Positions 13,256 through 14,328 of a stretch of DNA of 14,328 bases are shown here, piece after piece (within the stretch, counting starts at the first letter, position 1; each line of letters opens with the position of its first letter). Below the pieces are notes generated by a model, which was not told the DNA's origin, searched no databases, and saw nothing but the letters and a program-made list of their open reading frames with translations. A program made the position numbers and the translations under genes. The DNA is from Solirubrobacterales bacterium. GTDB taxonomy: Bacteria > Actinomycetota > Thermoleophilia > Solirubrobacterales > Solirubrobacteraceae. Location: NCBI GenBank assembly GCA_019240015.1, contig JAFAZB010000014.1:1-14328 (forward strand). The letters run 5' to 3'.

Positions 13256-14328
13256 ATGACGCTCGAGGAAGCCGCGAGGCGAGCGGGCGTCACCCCGGCC
13301 ACGCTCAGGCGCTGGGCGCGCCAGGGCATGATCCCGCAATATGACGGCGCATGGACGCGGGCGGCAGTGGGCCACGCCCGGGTGGTCGCGCGGATGCGAG
13401 AGCGGGGTCACTCGCTCGACGAGATCCGCCGGGCCACGGAGCAGGGGCGGCTCGCGTTTGGCTTTCTGGAGGAGCTGTTTCCACCCGAGGACACCGTCTA
13501 CACGGTCCAGGAGGCGGCCCGCGAGGCAGGGCTCGAGGCGGGGCTGGTGCGGCGGATCGCCGCCGGGCTGGGGATCAGCCTGGCCGAGACCGAGACGCTC
13601 TCCGAGGACGAGCTGCAGCTGCTGCGCTATGTCGCGGCCGCGCTCGACGCCGGCTTCCCGCTGGACGCGCTGCTGCAGCTGGTCCGCGTCTACGGCCAGG
13701 CGCTGGCCCGGGTCGCCGACGCCGAGGTGCGGCTGTTTCACCTCTACGTCCACGAGCCGCTGATGCGGTCGGGCGCGAGCGGGGTCGAGACGGCCGAGCA
13801 GATGCTGGCGCTCTCGCGCCAGGTGCTGCCGCTCGCCTCGCCGGTGATGGACCAGGTCCACCAGCGCTACCTGCAGCACTTCGTCGAGCAGGACGTGGTC
13901 GGCCACATGGAGTCAGAGCTCGACGGCCCCGCGATCGACCTCGGCAGGATGCGGGTGGCGATCGCATTCGCCGACCTGGCCGGCTACACCCGGCTGACCG
14001 AGGAGGAGGGCGAGCAGACCGCGGTCGACGCGGTCGAGCGGTTCGTCGAGGCGGTCGAGGTCACGCTGCCCGACGAGGCCCGGGTGATCAAGACGATCGG
14101 CGACGAGGTGATGATCGTCGGGTCCGACCCGACGACGCTGATCGACTGGGCGGTGGGCTTTCAGCGCCTCCAGGTCGAGCGGCCGCTGCCCCGGATCGGG
14201 ATCCATTATGGAGTGGCGCTGTACCGGGACGGCGACTACTTCGGCCGCGACGTGAACATCGCCTCCCGCGTCGCCGCGCGCTCGGCGGGCGGCGAGGTGC
14301 TCGCGACTCGCCCGGTGGTCGAGCAGGC
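13256..14328 (+). CDS. MerR-type HTH / class III adenylate cyclase fusion (3' end outside the window)
   Basis: 357 residues are present. Residues 1-72 form a MerR-like winged helix (LEEAARRAGVTPATLRRWAR, then RARMRERGHSLDEIRRA). Residues about 80-220 hold a second HTH-like segment (YTVQEAAREAGLEAGLVRRI) and helices typical of the regulatory domain found ahead of actinobacterial cyclases. From about 232 comes the class III cyclase domain: metal-binding Asp240 in AFADLAGYTRL, Asp283 in KTIGDEVMIV, the adenine-selecting Lys279 and Asp332, and Asn334 and Arg338 in RDVNIASRV for the transition state. All key residues for ATP to cAMP conversion are present, so it should be an active adenylate cyclase. 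No membrane segment is seen. The ATG follows a GAGGG site about 11 bases away. It could be a DNA-binding or ligand-gated cyclase; the effector is unknown. Confidence 0.92.
   Translation, partial: MTLEEAARRAGVTPATLRRWARQGMIPQYDGAWTRAAVGHARVVARMRERGHSLDEIRRATEQGRLAFGFLEELFPPEDTVYTVQEAAREAGLEAGLVRRIAAGLGISLAETETLSEDELQLLRYVAAALDAGFPLDALLQLVRVYGQALARVADAEVRLFHLYVHEPLMRSGASGVETAEQMLALSRQVLPLASPVMDQVHQRYLQHFVEQDVVGHMESELDGPAIDLGRMRVAIAFADLAGYTRLTEEEGEQTAVDAVERFVEAVEVTLPDEARVIKTIGDEVMIVGSDPTTLIDWAVGFQRLQVERPLPRIGIHYGVALYRDGDYFGRDVNIASRVAARSAGGEVLATRPVVEQ

Overview
The window is high-GC DNA with strong G/C bias at third codon positions, dense genes on both strands, GTG/TTG starts and several apparently leaderless genes. 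Together with the gene content this suggests a soil actinobacterium, most likely of the Thermoleophilia/Solirubrobacterales type. That placement is inferred from gene style and is not proven. No rRNA, tRNA, CRISPR array or insertion sequence was seen.

Layout: (1) 1-654 is the 3' end of an acyl-CoA dehydrogenase. It converges on a leftward three-gene operon (3272 to 735) encoding a PadR-type repressor, a DrrA-like ABC ATPase and an ABC-2 permease. The genes overlap and are probably autoregulated from a promoter whose -10 lies in a palindrome (about 3338-3379). The two transcription units are separated by three GCATGC-centred palindromes whose centres are exactly 24 bp apart (658-727). (2) 3471-4472 is a leftward soluble M48-like metallopeptidase, divergent from an apparently leaderless SRPBCC-family gene. 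(3) 4996-7712 is a rightward fatty-acid/acyl-CoA unit: 3-hydroxyacyl-CoA dehydrogenase, then a second dehydrogenase C-domain fused to an enoyl-CoA hydratase, then a Sir2-type NAD-dependent deacylase. The first two are in the same reading frame, separated by a single TGA, so they look like a split version of the dehydrogenase-first bifunctional enzyme. (4) 7915-11230 is a leftward pair: a large secreted lytic transglycosylase with a degenerate, interrupted M23-like region, and an unrecognised downstream protein. The transglycosylase has a highly structured leader with mutually exclusive stems. (5) 11428-12995 holds a phasin-like coiled-coil protein, a convergent nucleoside phosphorylase overlapping it by 55 bp, and an SCP2-like protein divergent from the phosphorylase. 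The last pair appears to be driven by two leaderless promoters whose -10 boxes overlap. (6) 13256 to the end is the 5' part of a MerR-type HTH/class III adenylate cyclase fusion behind a promoter with a consensus -35.

The acyl-CoA dehydrogenase, dehydrogenase/hydratase, SCP2-like protein and phasin-like protein share a lipid/acyl-CoA theme. The sirtuin may link NAD and acylation state to that metabolism. No complete novel defence or mobile system is evident. The most interesting signals are the split bifunctional enzyme, the phased palindromes, the overlapping divergent leaderless promoters and the switch-like leader.
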